Origin: Thermoleophilia bacterium
GTDB taxonomy: Bacteria > Actinomycetota > Thermoleophilia > Gaiellales > Gaiellaceae
Direction of reading: 5' to 3'
Assembly: GCA_014534295.1 (NCBI GenBank)
Contig: JACVRU010000019.1
Span: 1-18,124, forward strand
DNA length: 18,124 bases
In this document: positions 7,043 through 13,527 of the stretch, piece after piece
Layout of the letters: every line of letters begins with the position of its first letter
Position numbering within the stretch: position 1 is the stretch's first letter
Made by a program: the position numbers and the translations under genes
Notes under the pieces: generated by a model
Databases searched by the model: none
What the model saw: the letters and a program-made list of their open reading frames with translations, nothing else
Told to the model about the DNA's origin: nothing

Positions 7043-7052
7043 ACGCTAGCGT
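7043..7052. promoter_or_regulatory. Palindromic shared -10 for ftsY (-) and yjbR (+)
   Basis: ACGCTAGCGT is a perfect 10-bp palindrome in the 24-nt gap between the two starts. On the plus strand it gives TAGCGT (7047-7052), 6 nt before the yjbR ATG. On the minus strand it gives TAGCGT (7048-7043), 8 nt before the ftsY ATG. Neither gene has a Shine-Dalgarno. This looks like one symmetric promoter core that opens DNA for both directions. Confidence 0.55.
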
Positions 7053-7058
7053 CACGGC

Positions 7059-7391
7059 ATGGTGACCTGGGAGCGTGTCGTCGAGCTCGCGCACGAGCTC
7101 CCCGAGGTGGAGGACTCGACCTCCCACGGCGCGCCCTGCTTCCGCGTCGCCGGCAAGGCGTTCGCCGGCGTCTCCCGACACGAGGGAGCGATCTGGACGC
7201 GCTGCGACCGTGAAGAGAAGCCGTTCCTCGTCGCCTCGAACCCCGAGGCCTACCGGCAGACGCCGCACTTCGAGGGCGCGCCGGCGCACCTGCTGATCTG
7301 GCTCCAGCACGCCAGCGAGCAGGACGTCCGCGAGCGGCTCGAGGACGCATGGGCGATCCAGGCGCCGAAGCGGCTGTTGCCTAAACGCTAG
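7059..7391 (+). CDS. MmcQ/YjbR-like protein
   Basis: 110 residues, the usual size for the MmcQ/YjbR family, which has a CyaY-like/double-wing fold and no settled function. Supporting features are the N-terminal helix TWERVVELAHELPEVEDS, the core HGAPCFRVAGKAFAGVSRHE, and a long C-terminal segment ending in basic PKRLLPKR. The start is ATG at 7059, apparently leaderless (TAGCGT 6 nt upstream). It is divergent from ftsY and convergent with smc, overlapping the smc end by 11 nt. Its position between smc and ftsY is an insertion into a core cluster rather than evidence for a role in either process. Confidence 0.85.
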   Translation: MVTWERVVELAHELPEVEDSTSHGAPCFRVAGKAFAGVSRHEGAIWTRCDREEKPFLVASNPEAYRQTPHFEGAPAHLLIWLQHASEQDVRERLEDAWAIQAPKRLLPKR

Positions 7392-9852
7392 CGAGCGCCG
7401 CGCGATCGTCCTGCGGCAGACGCCGCGAGACGATCTCCGACACGCCTTCGCGGCCCATCGTCACGCCGTAGAGGACGTCGGCCGCCTCCATCGTCCGCTT
7501 CTGGTGCGTGATCACGACGAACTGAGCGCGGTCGGCGTAGCCGCGCAGCAGCTCGACGAACCGCCCGATGTTCGCGTCGTCGAGCGCGGCCTCGACCTCG
7601 TCCAGCAGGTAGAACGGACACGGCCGCGCGAGGAAGAGGGCGAAGAGGAACGAGATCGCGCCGAGCGCCTTCTCGCCGCCCGAGAGCAGGGACAGGCGCG
7701 TGATCCGCTTGCCGGCGGGCCGCAGATGCACCTCGATCCCGTCCTCGGTCAGCTCCAGCCGACCCTCGCCGCCGGGGAAGAGCGTCGCGGCCACCTCGGC
7801 GAAGTGCCGCCGGACGGCCTCGAAGGTCTCCGCGAAGCGTGTTTCGACCGTCTCCGTCAGCTCGTCGCGGAGCTCGGCCAGCTCGCGCAGGCTCGCCTCG
7901 AGGTCCTCGCGCTGCGCAGACAGCTCGGCGAGCCGCTCCTTCTCGGCGGCGTACTCCTCCTTCGCGAACGGATTGACCTGGCCGACGCTCTCGAGCCGCC
8001 GCGCGAGCCGGTCGGCCCGCTCCAAGAGCGCCTCGCGGTCGTCGCCCTCGGCCGGCGCCGCGCCGGCGCGCTCCAGCCGGCGCCTCGCCTCCTCGGCGTC
8101 CGCCTCGATGCGCGCGCGCTCGACGTCGACGCCCGAGAGCTGCCCCGCGGCCTCCGACGCCTCCCGGCGCAGCTCGGCCTCGGCCCCGCCGAGCTCCCGC
8201 AGGCGCCCGGCCAGCTCCTGCGTGCGGACGGAGCCCGCGTCGACCCGCGCCCTGAGCGGCGCCTCGAGCCGATCGGCGACGGCCCCGGCCGCTGCGACCG
8301 CCGCCGTGAGGCGCCCTGCGCAGGCGTTGAGCGGCCTGGCGAAGGCAGGTGCGACGCGCGTGGGCGGCAGCGCCTCGGAGGCCACAGCCGCGGCCCGCTC
8401 CAGCTCGTCGGCCTCGGCGGCGAGCGCCCGGCGTCTGGCGTCGAGCTCGAGCAGCACGGCCTCCGCGGTCTCTCCGGCGAACCAGAGCTCCCCGCGCAGC
8501 GGGTCGTAGCCGAACCCCTCGCGGGTGACGGCGGGCACGGGCGACGCGAGCAGCTCCGCGACCGGTACGACGGGCAACAGCTCCGGCGCGCGCGTGAGCA
8601 CGGCGAGCGTGCCGAGCCCGGCCGCCCGGGCCTCCTCGAGCAGCGCGAGGGCCGCGCCCGGGTCGTCCGCGAGCAGTGCGGAGGCCCGCCAGCCGAGGGA
8701 GGCGGCGACGGCCTTCTCCTCGCCCGCGGCGACGGCCACCTCGTCGAGCGCGAGGCGCCCGCCCTGTTCCGCGAGGGCGCGCGCGGCGGGCGGCAGGCCT
8801 TCCCGCTCGGCCAGCGACCGCTCCAGCGCGGCCAGCCGCTCCCGGGCGAGCCGGGCCCGCTCCAGCAGGGCCGCCCTCGACGGGACCGCGTGGGGCACGG
8901 CGTCATCGAGGACGGGGACCGGCAACTCGCGGGCCTGCTCGGCCCGGATCGCCAGGCGCTCGCGGGCGCCGGTCAGCCGGTAGAGGGCCGCGGTGGCTGC
9001 CTCCCGCCGGCCGGCGGCATCGGCGAGCTCCTCCTCGGCGGCCTCGCGCTCACGCAGCACTCCCTCGAGGCGCTCCTCGACGTGCCTGCGGGCGAGCTGC
9101 GCGGCGAGGCGCCGCTCGTCCGTGCCGGCGAGCCGTTCCTCGCAGGCGGCCAGGTCGAGCTCGGCCAGGCGCGCCTCGTGCGCGGCGAGCTCGGCGGCGA
9201 TCTTCTCGGCGCGCTCCGCCGCACTCGCCTGGAGGGCGAGCGGCCGCAGCCGCTTCTTCACCTCCGCCTCGACGTCGCGCGCGCGCTCGACCTGGATCTC
9301 GACGCGCGCGAGCTTCAGCTCGGCGCGGTGGCGGCGGCGCTTGAAGCGGCCGAGCCCGGCGGCCTCCTCCACGAACTCGCGCCGCTTCTCGGGCGTCGAG
9401 GCGAGGATCTCCTCGACCCGTCCCTGGCCGATGATCGAGTGCATCCGGCCGCCGAGCCCGAGGTCGGCGAGCAGCTCGACCACGTCGAGGCGCCGGACGG
9501 GCGCCCGGTTGACGAGGTACTGGCCCTCGCCGCCGCGGTGCAGGCGCCGGACGATCGAGAGCTCGGAGTAGTCGATCGGCCCCTCGCCGTCGGCGTTGTC
9601 GAACAGGAGCTCGACCTCGCACCACTCGGCCGGCTTCCGCTCGCCGCCGCCCGCGAAGAGGACGTCGTCCGGCTTCTCGGCCCGCAGCTCGGTCGGGGCG
9701 AGCGAGCCTGCCGCCCACACGATCGCGTCGGCGACGTTGGACTTGCCGGAGCCGTTCGGGCCCACGACCACGGCGACGCCCGGCTCGAGGCGCACCTCGA
9801 CCGGGTCGGGGAACGACTTGAACCCGCGCAGCTTGATCGCGCTCAGGTGCAC
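7381..9852 (-). CDS. smc: Chromosome segregation protein SMC, short form
   Basis: 823 residues. SMC is the ATPase core of bacterial condensin. The head has Walker A GPNGSGKS (31-38), Q-loop around QGRVEEIL (143-150), signature LSGGEKAL (723-730), Walker B YLLDEVEAALDD (748-759) and switch H783. The hinge is recognisable at about 352-475 (EKAVAASLGWRASALLADD), flanked by coiled coils at roughly 165-345 and 475-690. Most bacterial SMCs are near 1150-1190 residues, so the arms and hinge are much shorter here, with no internal stop or frameshift visible. The start is GTG giving MHLSAIKLRGFKSF, the standard N-terminus; TAGCCT lies 9 nt upstream. No scpA or scpB is in the window. Confidence 0.95.
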   Translation of the reverse strand: MHLSAIKLRGFKSFPDPVEVRLEPGVAVVVGPNGSGKSNVADAIVWAAGSLAPTELRAEKPDDVLFAGGGERKPAEWCEVELLFDNADGEGPIDYSELSIVRRLHRGGEGQYLVNRAPVRRLDVVELLADLGLGGRMHSIIGQGRVEEILASTPEKRREFVEEAAGLGRFKRRRHRAELKLARVEIQVERARDVEAEVKKRLRPLALQASAAERAEKIAAELAAHEARLAELDLAACEERLAGTDERRLAAQLARRHVEERLEGVLREREAAEEELADAAGRREAATAALYRLTGARERLAIRAEQARELPVPVLDDAVPHAVPSRAALLERARLARERLAALERSLAEREGLPPAARALAEQGGRLALDEVAVAAGEEKAVAASLGWRASALLADDPGAALALLEEARAAGLGTLAVLTRAPELLPVVPVAELLASPVPAVTREGFGYDPLRGELWFAGETAEAVLLELDARRRALAAEADELERAAAVASEALPPTRVAPAFARPLNACAGRLTAAVAAAGAVADRLEAPLRARVDAGSVRTQELAGRLRELGGAEAELRREASEAAGQLSGVDVERARIEADAEEARRRLERAGAAPAEGDDREALLERADRLARRLESVGQVNPFAKEEYAAEKERLAELSAQREDLEASLRELAELRDELTETVETRFAETFEAVRRHFAEVAATLFPGGEGRLELTEDGIEVHLRPAGKRITRLSLLSGGEKALGAISFLFALFLARPCPFYLLDEVEAALDDANIGRFVELLRGYADRAQFVVITHQKRTMEAADVLYGVTMGREGVSEIVSRRLPQDDRAALASV

Positions 9853-9861
9853 GCCCGCGGG

Positions 9862-9867
9862 AGGCTA
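9862..9867 (-). promoter_or_regulatory. Candidate -10 element of smc (TAGCCT, 9 nt before GTG)
   Basis: TAGCCT on the minus strand follows directly after a strong hairpin and is followed by CCCGCGGGC and the GTG start. No Shine-Dalgarno is seen, so a transcript with a leader of only a few bases is expected. Confidence 0.5.
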
Positions 9868-9896
9868 GCGGGCGCCGCGGATGGCGCAGCGCCCGC
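9868..9896 (-). terminator. GC hairpin after the RTX-like gene, ahead of smc
   Basis: On the minus-strand RNA, GCGGGCGCUGCG pairs with CGCGGCGCCCGC around loop CCAUC: 12 pairs, one of them U-G. It starts 14 nt after the TAA stop of the RTX-like gene and ends right where the smc -10 candidate begins. There is no U-run. It would insulate smc from the secreted-protein gene. Confidence 0.55.
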
Positions 9897-9909
9897 CACG
9901 CGCTCCCCG

Positions 9910-10635
9910 TTACGAGGCCTCGCAAGCCGCGGTCGCGTCACCGCCGGAGCAGGTGTCGAAGCCGCGTCCCCCGTTCAGGTGGGACGTGCTCGTGACGTCC
10001 TCCGAGCGCAGGACGTCGTCGCCGTTGCCGCCGACGATCGTCACGGTCTCGTTCTGGAGGCCACCGTCGTTTCCGTCGACGAGCACGTCGTCGCCGTTGC
10101 CGCCGTCCAGGTGGGCGTTGCCGGTGAACTGGTTGACGACGTCGTTGCCGTTGCCGCCGTAGGCCCAGCCTCCCGACCAGACGAAGAGGCGATCGGCGCC
10201 CTGCTCGCCGTAGAGCTGGTTGCCGAGAACGGGGAAGTCCGACGTGTGCAGCTCGTCGTTCCCCGGCCCGCCGCGGAGCACGTCGTCGCCCCCGTTCCCC
10301 GGGCCGCAGCAGCCGAAGACGCCGCCGTCCATCGCGTCGTCGCCCGCGCCGCCGAGGAGCACGTCGTCTCCGTCGCCGCCCTGGACGACGTCGTTGCCCG
10401 AGCCGCCGCAGATCACGTCGTTGCCGCCGTGCCCCCAAACCTGGTCGTTGCCGGCTCCCGCGGCGATCACGTCGGGCCCGGGCGTGCCGTTGATCACGTC
10501 GGCGCCGTTCGTGCCGACGATCGTGGGCGCGAGCCCCATGCACTGCGAGAGCGGGGAGGCGCTCGCCGCGCTTCCGACCGTGAGCGCGATCGCGCCGACC
10601 CCCGCGACCGCGGCCGTCAAGAGCTGCTTCCTCAT
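9910..10635 (-). CDS. Secreted RTX-like calcium-binding repeat protein
   Basis: 241 residues. A Sec signal peptide is clear: basic MRKQ, hydrophobic LLTAAVAGVGAIALTV, and a cut site near ASA (24-26). The mature part is made of nonapeptide repeats of type GGxGxDxxx, for example GGSGNDVVQ, GGDGDDVLL, GGAGDDAMD, GGNGDDVLV, which form calcium-binding beta-rolls. Six cysteines (including the pair in FGCCGPG and the C-terminal DTC...AC) may form disulfides. No type I secretion genes are nearby and the signal peptide points to Sec export. The start is ATG at 10635, preceded by AAGGGGGG; an upstream open frame lacks both. No enzymatic domain is seen. It interrupts the usual rnc-smc adjacency. Confidence 0.9.
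   Translation of the reverse strand: MRKQLLTAAVAGVGAIALTVGSAASASPLSQCMGLAPTIVGTNGADVINGTPGPDVIAAGAGNDQVWGHGGNDVICGGSGNDVVQGGDGDDVLLGGAGDDAMDGGVFGCCGPGNGGDDVLRGGPGNDELHTSDFPVLGNQLYGEQGADRLFVWSGGWAYGGNGNDVVNQFTGNAHLDGGNGDDVLVDGNDGGLQNETVTIVGGNGDDVLRSEDVTSTSHLNGGRGFDTCSGGDATAACEAS
9952..10515 (-). repeat. RTX nonapeptide repeat region
   Basis: Residues 41-228 of the secreted protein are imperfect GGxGxDxxx units. At DNA level a related GTCGTCGCCGTTGCCGCC unit recurs on the plus strand, for example near 10017, 10089 and 10139. The spacing is not regular enough for a CRISPR array and the units are coding. Confidence 0.8.
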
Positions 10636-10674
10636 GCTTCCCCCCTTGCGGTTGCGTGCGACCTGCTCCCCAGG

Positions 10675-10680
10675 ACGATA
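10675..10680 (-). promoter_or_regulatory. Candidate -10 element of the RTX-like gene (TATCGT)
   Basis: TATCGT on the minus strand lies in the 73-nt gap after rnc, about 39 nt before the ATG. This would give a leader of roughly 33 nt carrying the AAGGGGGG ribosome site, unlike the near-leaderless housekeeping starts in this window. Confidence 0.4.
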
Positions 10681-10708
10681 TTCGGTCCGGGCTTCTTCGA
10701 CCATCTCC

Positions 10709-11371
10709 TCAGGCCGACGCAGGCCCGATGCCGAGCCGCTCGAGCGCCTGCTGGGCCGCCTCCTGCTCGGCTGCCTTCTTCGAGCGGCCGAAGCCGACGC
10801 CGAGCTCCTCGCCGCCGACGACCACGGCGCACGTGAACCGCCGGTCGTGCGGCGGTCCCTCCGCGTCGAGGACGACGTACGCCACCGGCTTGCCCTCTCT
10901 CGCGAGCGCCTCCTGGAGCTCGGTCTTGTGGTCGACGAAGCTCGTCAGCGCGTACTCGATCCGGCTCGAGAACGCGCCCACGATCGCCGACTCGATCTTC
11001 GCGAAGCCGTGCTCGAGGAAGAGCGCCGCCAGCGCCGCCTCGAGCAGCGCCGCGAGCACGTTCCGGTTGCGGGAGAGCCGCTTCAGTTCGTCCTCCGGCA
11101 GCCCCTGGGCCCGCTCGGCGAGCGTCGCCCCGAGGTCGAGCTCGCGCGCGACGACGGCGCAGCTCGCGCGGGAGACGACGTGCGAGCGGATCTTCGCGAG
11201 GCGGCCCTCCGAGAAGTCGGGGTAGCGGTCGTAGAGGACATGCGCGACGGCCAGCTCGAGCACGCTGTCGCCGAGGAACTCCAGCCGCTCGTACGAGGAG
11301 GTGCGCTCGGACGCCCAGGAGGCATGGGTGAAGACGTGCTCCAGCCGCCCCGGCGGGAGCTGCTCGATCAG
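10709..11371 (-). CDS. rnc: Ribonuclease III, probable CTG start
   Basis: 220 residues from CTG. The enzyme cuts double-stranded RNA, including rRNA precursors. The catalytic domain shows FTHASW, ERLEFLGDS (28-36, with E28, E31, D35) and helix NVLAALLEAALAALFLEHG. The double-stranded RNA-binding domain is at about 150-220 (DHKTELQEAL ... RSKKAAEQEAAQQALERLG). E111 matches the essential E117 of E. coli, but the position of E. coli D114 is A108. The frame opens at an in-frame TGA (11515-11513) and has no ATG, GTG or TTG before the GTG inside the GDSV motif. CTG at 11371-11369 is the only near-cognate NTG codon ahead of the conserved N-terminus. The start is 37 nt after the acpP stop and lacks a good Shine-Dalgarno. 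Confidence 0.9.
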   Translation of the reverse strand: MIEQLPPGRLEHVFTHASWASERTSSYERLEFLGDSVLELAVAHVLYDRYPDFSEGRLAKIRSHVVSRASCAVVARELDLGATLAERAQGLPEDELKRLSRNRNVLAALLEAALAALFLEHGFAKIESAIVGAFSSRIEYALTSFVDHKTELQEALAREGKPVAYVVLDAEGPPHDRRFTCAVVVGGEELGVGFGRSKKAAEQEAAQQALERLGIGPASA

Positions 11372-11408
11372 CCTGCGGAGGCCTGCGAGCCGGTCTCGGG
11401 CGCCGGCT

Positions 11409-11654
11409 CTACTGGTGCGTCGAGACGTAGTCGACGGCTTGCCCGACGGTCTGGATCTTCTGGGCGTCCTCGTCGGAGATCTTGATGCCGAACTGGTCCT
11501 CCAGCTCCATGATCAGCTCGACGAGGTCGAGGGAGTCGGCGTCGAGGTCCTCCTGGAAGGAGGCTTCTTCGGTGATCTCGCTCTCCTCGATGCCGAGCTG
11601 GTCGACGAGCACGTCCTTGACCCGGTCGAAGACTTCCTCGCGCGAAGCTGCCAT
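11409..11654 (-). CDS. acpP: Acyl carrier protein
   Basis: 81 residues, acidic, four-helix ACP. The 4'-phosphopantetheine attachment site is S41 in DADSLDLVEL. It carries growing acyl chains in fatty acid synthesis and supplies acyl groups to PlsX. The start is ATG at 11654, one base after the plsX stop; the GAGG of the Shine-Dalgarno overlaps the end of plsX, so the two are translated together. The plsX-acpP pair, with rnc next, is a common arrangement. Confidence 0.97.
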   Translation of the reverse strand: MAASREEVFDRVKDVLVDQLGIEESEITEEASFQEDLDADSLDLVELIMELEDQFGIKISDEDAQKIQTVGQAVDYVSTHQ

Positions 11655-11655
11655 C

Positions 11656-12660
11656 TCACCTCATTCCGTCGTCGGGGCCCCGAGAGCGCGCCGATGCTAC
11701 CACGCGCTCCGCGATGCGCTCGCCCAGGCGCTCGACCACCCGGTGGTGGACGCCGCGCGCCGCCAGGCGGATGGCATTGGCGATCGCGGTGCGCGACGAG
11801 TTCCCGTGCGCGATCACCGACAGGCCCCTCAGGCCGAGCAGGTAGGCGCCGCCGTAGGTGTCCGGGTCGAGCCGGGCACGGAGGCCCCGCGCGGCGGGCC
11901 GGATCAGCAGACCGCCTGCCTTCCCGCGCGCGGTGGCGGCGATCTCCTCGCGGAGAGCGTCGAGAACGCTTCGGATCGTTCCCTCGAGGAGCTTCAGGCT
12001 GACGTTGCCGGTGAACCCGTCCGTGACGACGACGTCGGCGGCGCCCTCGAGCAGGCTCCGGCTCTCCACGTTCCCGGCGAAGGGCAGGCCGCTCGCCGCC
12101 AGCAGCGAGTGCGCCTCGAGCGTGAGCGCGTTGCCCTTCTCCGGCTCCTCGCCGATCGAGAGCAACCCGACGGAGGGCTTCGGCCGCTCGAGGACCTCCT
12201 CGGCGAGGATCGCGCCCATGTGGGCGAACTGGAGCAGGTGCTCCGGCCGGGCGTCGGCGTTTGCACCGGAGTCGATCAGCACGGACGGCCCCCGGCGCGA
12301 CGGGATCACGACCGCGATCGCGGGGCGCATGACCCCGTGGAGCCGCCGGATCTCGAGCAGGCCCGCCGCGAGCATCGCGCCGGTGTTGCCGGCCGAGAGG
12401 ACGGCGTCGGCCTCGCCCTCGCCGACCGCCCGGCAGGCGCGGACGAGCGAGCTGTCCGGCTTGCCGCGGACGGAGTCGGCCGGCTTCTCGTCCATGGCGA
12501 TCTCCTGAGTCGTCTCGACGAGGGGCAGGCCGCCGGTGTCGAGCCCGGCGGGGCCGTAGAGCACTGGCAGGACGTCGCCGGATGCGGCTTCGAGCGCTCC
12601 CGCGACGACCTCCTCGGGCGCGCGGTCGCCGCCCAGAGCGTCCACGGCGACCCGGACCAT
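11656..12660 (-). CDS. plsX: Phosphate acyltransferase PlsX
   Basis: 334 residues. PlsX makes acyl-phosphate from acyl-ACP and phosphate, the first step of phosphatidic acid synthesis in bacteria that use PlsX/PlsY. Family motifs are AVDALGGD (5-12), SAGNTGAM (89-96), IDSGANADARPEHL (from 129), IGEEPEKGN and TDGFTGN. The ATG start at 12660 has no Shine-Dalgarno. TAGACT lies 7 nt upstream in the 21-nt gap after rpmF, so plsX may have its own near-leaderless transcript as well as read-through from rpmF. It is coupled to acpP downstream. The bacillar regulator FapR is not expected here and no site for it was recognised. Confidence 0.97.
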   Translation of the reverse strand: MVRVAVDALGGDRAPEEVVAGALEAASGDVLPVLYGPAGLDTGGLPLVETTQEIAMDEKPADSVRGKPDSSLVRACRAVGEGEADAVLSAGNTGAMLAAGLLEIRRLHGVMRPAIAVVIPSRRGPSVLIDSGANADARPEHLLQFAHMGAILAEEVLERPKPSVGLLSIGEEPEKGNALTLEAHSLLAASGLPFAGNVESRSLLEGAADVVVTDGFTGNVSLKLLEGTIRSVLDALREEIAATARGKAGGLLIRPAARGLRARLDPDTYGGAYLLGLRGLSVIAHGNSSRTAIANAIRLAARGVHHRVVERLGERIAERVVASARSRGPDDGMR

Positions 12661-12667
12661 GGCCGCG

Positions 12668-12673
12668 AGTCTA
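12668..12673 (-). promoter_or_regulatory. Candidate -10 element of plsX (TAGACT, 7 nt before ATG)
   Basis: The minus strand reads TAGACTCGCGGCCATG, nearly identical to the start region of the cyclase/STAND gene at 2843-2857. There is no ribosome site between hexamer and ATG. Confidence 0.55.
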
Positions 12674-12681
12674 GTGCCGCA

Positions 12682-12870
12682 CTAGGGACCCTCGTAGCGG
12701 AGCGGCTCCACGTCGCGGCCCTTGTAGGTCTTGCAGGTCGGGCACACGCGGTGGGGCTGCTTCGGCTGGCCGCACGTCGGGCAGACGTTGACCCGCGGCG
12801 CGGCGATACCGTGCTGCGCGCGCCGCTTGTCGCGGCGGGCCTTCGACGTCTTTCGCTTCGGAACGGCCAT
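12682..12870 (-). CDS. rpmF: 50S ribosomal protein L32, zinc-binding form
   Basis: 62 residues. The N-terminus MAVPKRKTSKARRDKRRAQH is the L32 hallmark. Four cysteines (C30, C33, C43, C46) in CPTCGQPKQPHRVCPTC make the zinc ribbon, so this is the C+ form. It lies 17 nt after the DUF177 stop and ahead of plsX, the standard order. The ATG start at 12870 has no clear Shine-Dalgarno; TACACT lies 10 nt upstream. Confidence 0.97.
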   Translation of the reverse strand: MAVPKRKTSKARRDKRRAQHGIAAPRVNVCPTCGQPKQPHRVCPTCKTYKGRDVEPLRYEGP

Positions 12871-12880
12871 CGGACGCGGG

Positions 12881-12886
12881 AGTGTA
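12881..12886 (-). promoter_or_regulatory. Candidate -10 element of rpmF (TACACT, 10 nt before ATG)
   Basis: TACACT on the minus strand lies just after the DUF177 TAG stop. It would give a transcript with a leader of only about 3-4 nt. Confidence 0.4.
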
Positions 12887-12887
12887 G

Positions 12888-13394
12888 CTAAAGGCGCTCG
12901 CGGAGCTCCTCGAGCGCCTCCCAGCGAGGGTCCGTGCGCTCCTCGGCGTGCTCGTGCGGCTCGACGTTCAGGTCCTTGCCGCAGACGGGGCAGAGGCCGG
13001 CACAGTCCGGTCGGCAGAGGATCTGCTCCGGCAGGGCGAGCGCGAGCGCGTCGCGTGCCCAGGCGGACAGGTCGAGCCGGTCGTCGGCGAGGTAGGGCGT
13101 CCGGAGCTCGTCGTCGTCCGGATTCGTCGCCTGGTACTCGCGCGCGGCGATCTCCCGCTCGACGACGGCGTCCGCCAGGCAGCGCTGGCAGGGGCCGTAG
13201 AGCCGACCCCGGAAGCTCAGCTCGAAGACCGTGCCCGTGGAGGCACGGCTGATCGTCAGGTCCGCCTCGGGCTGCTCGGGCACCGGCACGTAGCGCTGGC
13301 CGCCGAACACCAGCGGCTCGAGCGCGAGCTCGTACGTGTCCCGGTGCTGCTCGCCCGACCGAAGCCTCACACGCCGGAGATCGAGGCTGGTCAT
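12888..13394 (-). CDS. DUF177/YceD family protein
   Basis: 168 residues. The family is encoded next to rpmF across bacteria and plants and is linked to 23S rRNA accumulation, although the exact function is not settled. Visible features are the N-terminal LDLRRVRLRSGEQ, a first cysteine pair (C69, C72 in GPCQRC) and the C-terminal cysteine cluster C127, C131, C135, C138 in CRPDCAGLCPVCGKDLN, probably zinc-binding. It ends with the usual DPRWEALEELRERL. The start is ATG at 13394, with TACGCT 9 nt upstream and no Shine-Dalgarno. It is the first gene of the DUF177-rpmF-plsX-acpP-rnc run and is divergent from the Ig-like gene. Confidence 0.93.
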   Translation of the reverse strand: MTSLDLRRVRLRSGEQHRDTYELALEPLVFGGQRYVPVPEQPEADLTISRASTGTVFELSFRGRLYGPCQRCLADAVVEREIAAREYQATNPDDDELRTPYLADDRLDLSAWARDALALALPEQILCRPDCAGLCPVCGKDLNVEPHEHAEERTDPRWEALEELRERL

Positions 13395-13403
13395 AGGGAT
13401 GCC

Positions 13404-13409
13404 AGCGTA
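13404..13409 (-). promoter_or_regulatory. Candidate -10 element of the DUF177-rpmF-plsX run (TACGCT, 9 nt before ATG)
   Basis: TACGCT on the minus strand fits TANNNT and is the only such hexamer close to the start. A clear -35 is not visible. Confidence 0.45.
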
Positions 13410-13434
13410 GCGACTGCTTCGGCCGGCCCGTAAG

Positions 13435-13466
13435 CCTTTCGTAAAAGGGGGGATCGCATTGCGATC
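13435..13466. promoter_or_regulatory. Two adjacent dyads in the DUF177 / Ig-like gene intergenic region
   Basis: CCTTT-CGTA-AAAGG (13435-13448) is followed closely by GATCGCA-T-TGCGATC (13452-13466), the latter a perfect 7-bp inverted repeat around one base. They lie between the two divergent starts in the longest non-coding stretch of the window (133 nt). The second has the form of an operator for a dimeric repressor; no regulator is encoded here to match it. Confidence 0.45.
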
Positions 13467-13527
13467 ATTGTGGTCTTCTAACGGGAAGGAGAAGCGAAGT
13501 CAGCGCCCAGACAAAGGGGGAAGATCG

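Noticed and set aside
7035..7310. N-terminal extension of FtsY by about 92 codons
   Set aside because: It is read antisense through yjbR, has no homology to FtsY A domains, and the ATG at 7034 has a promoter-like hexamer upstream.
9952..10515. Short direct repeats resembling a CRISPR array
   Set aside because: The units are coding, imperfect, unevenly spaced and translate to RTX nonapeptides; there are no spacers and no cas genes.
10636..10704. Upstream extension of the RTX-like gene (MVEEARTEYRPGEQ)
   Set aside because: It would bury the signal peptide, and the AAGGGGGG ribosome site lies directly before the ATG at 10635.
7504..10836. A 1110-codon open frame on the plus strand across smc, the RTX-like gene and rnc
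   Set aside because: It is antisense to three recognisable genes and shows no family motif; long shadow frames are expected at this GC content.
13459..13527. Earlier start for the Ig-like protein
   Set aside because: That frame begins within the dyad, lacks a ribosome site and puts 23 charged residues before the signal peptide.
13395..13527. Riboswitch or small RNA in the intergenic region
   Set aside because: Only two short dyads are seen; no known riboswitch core could be recognised.
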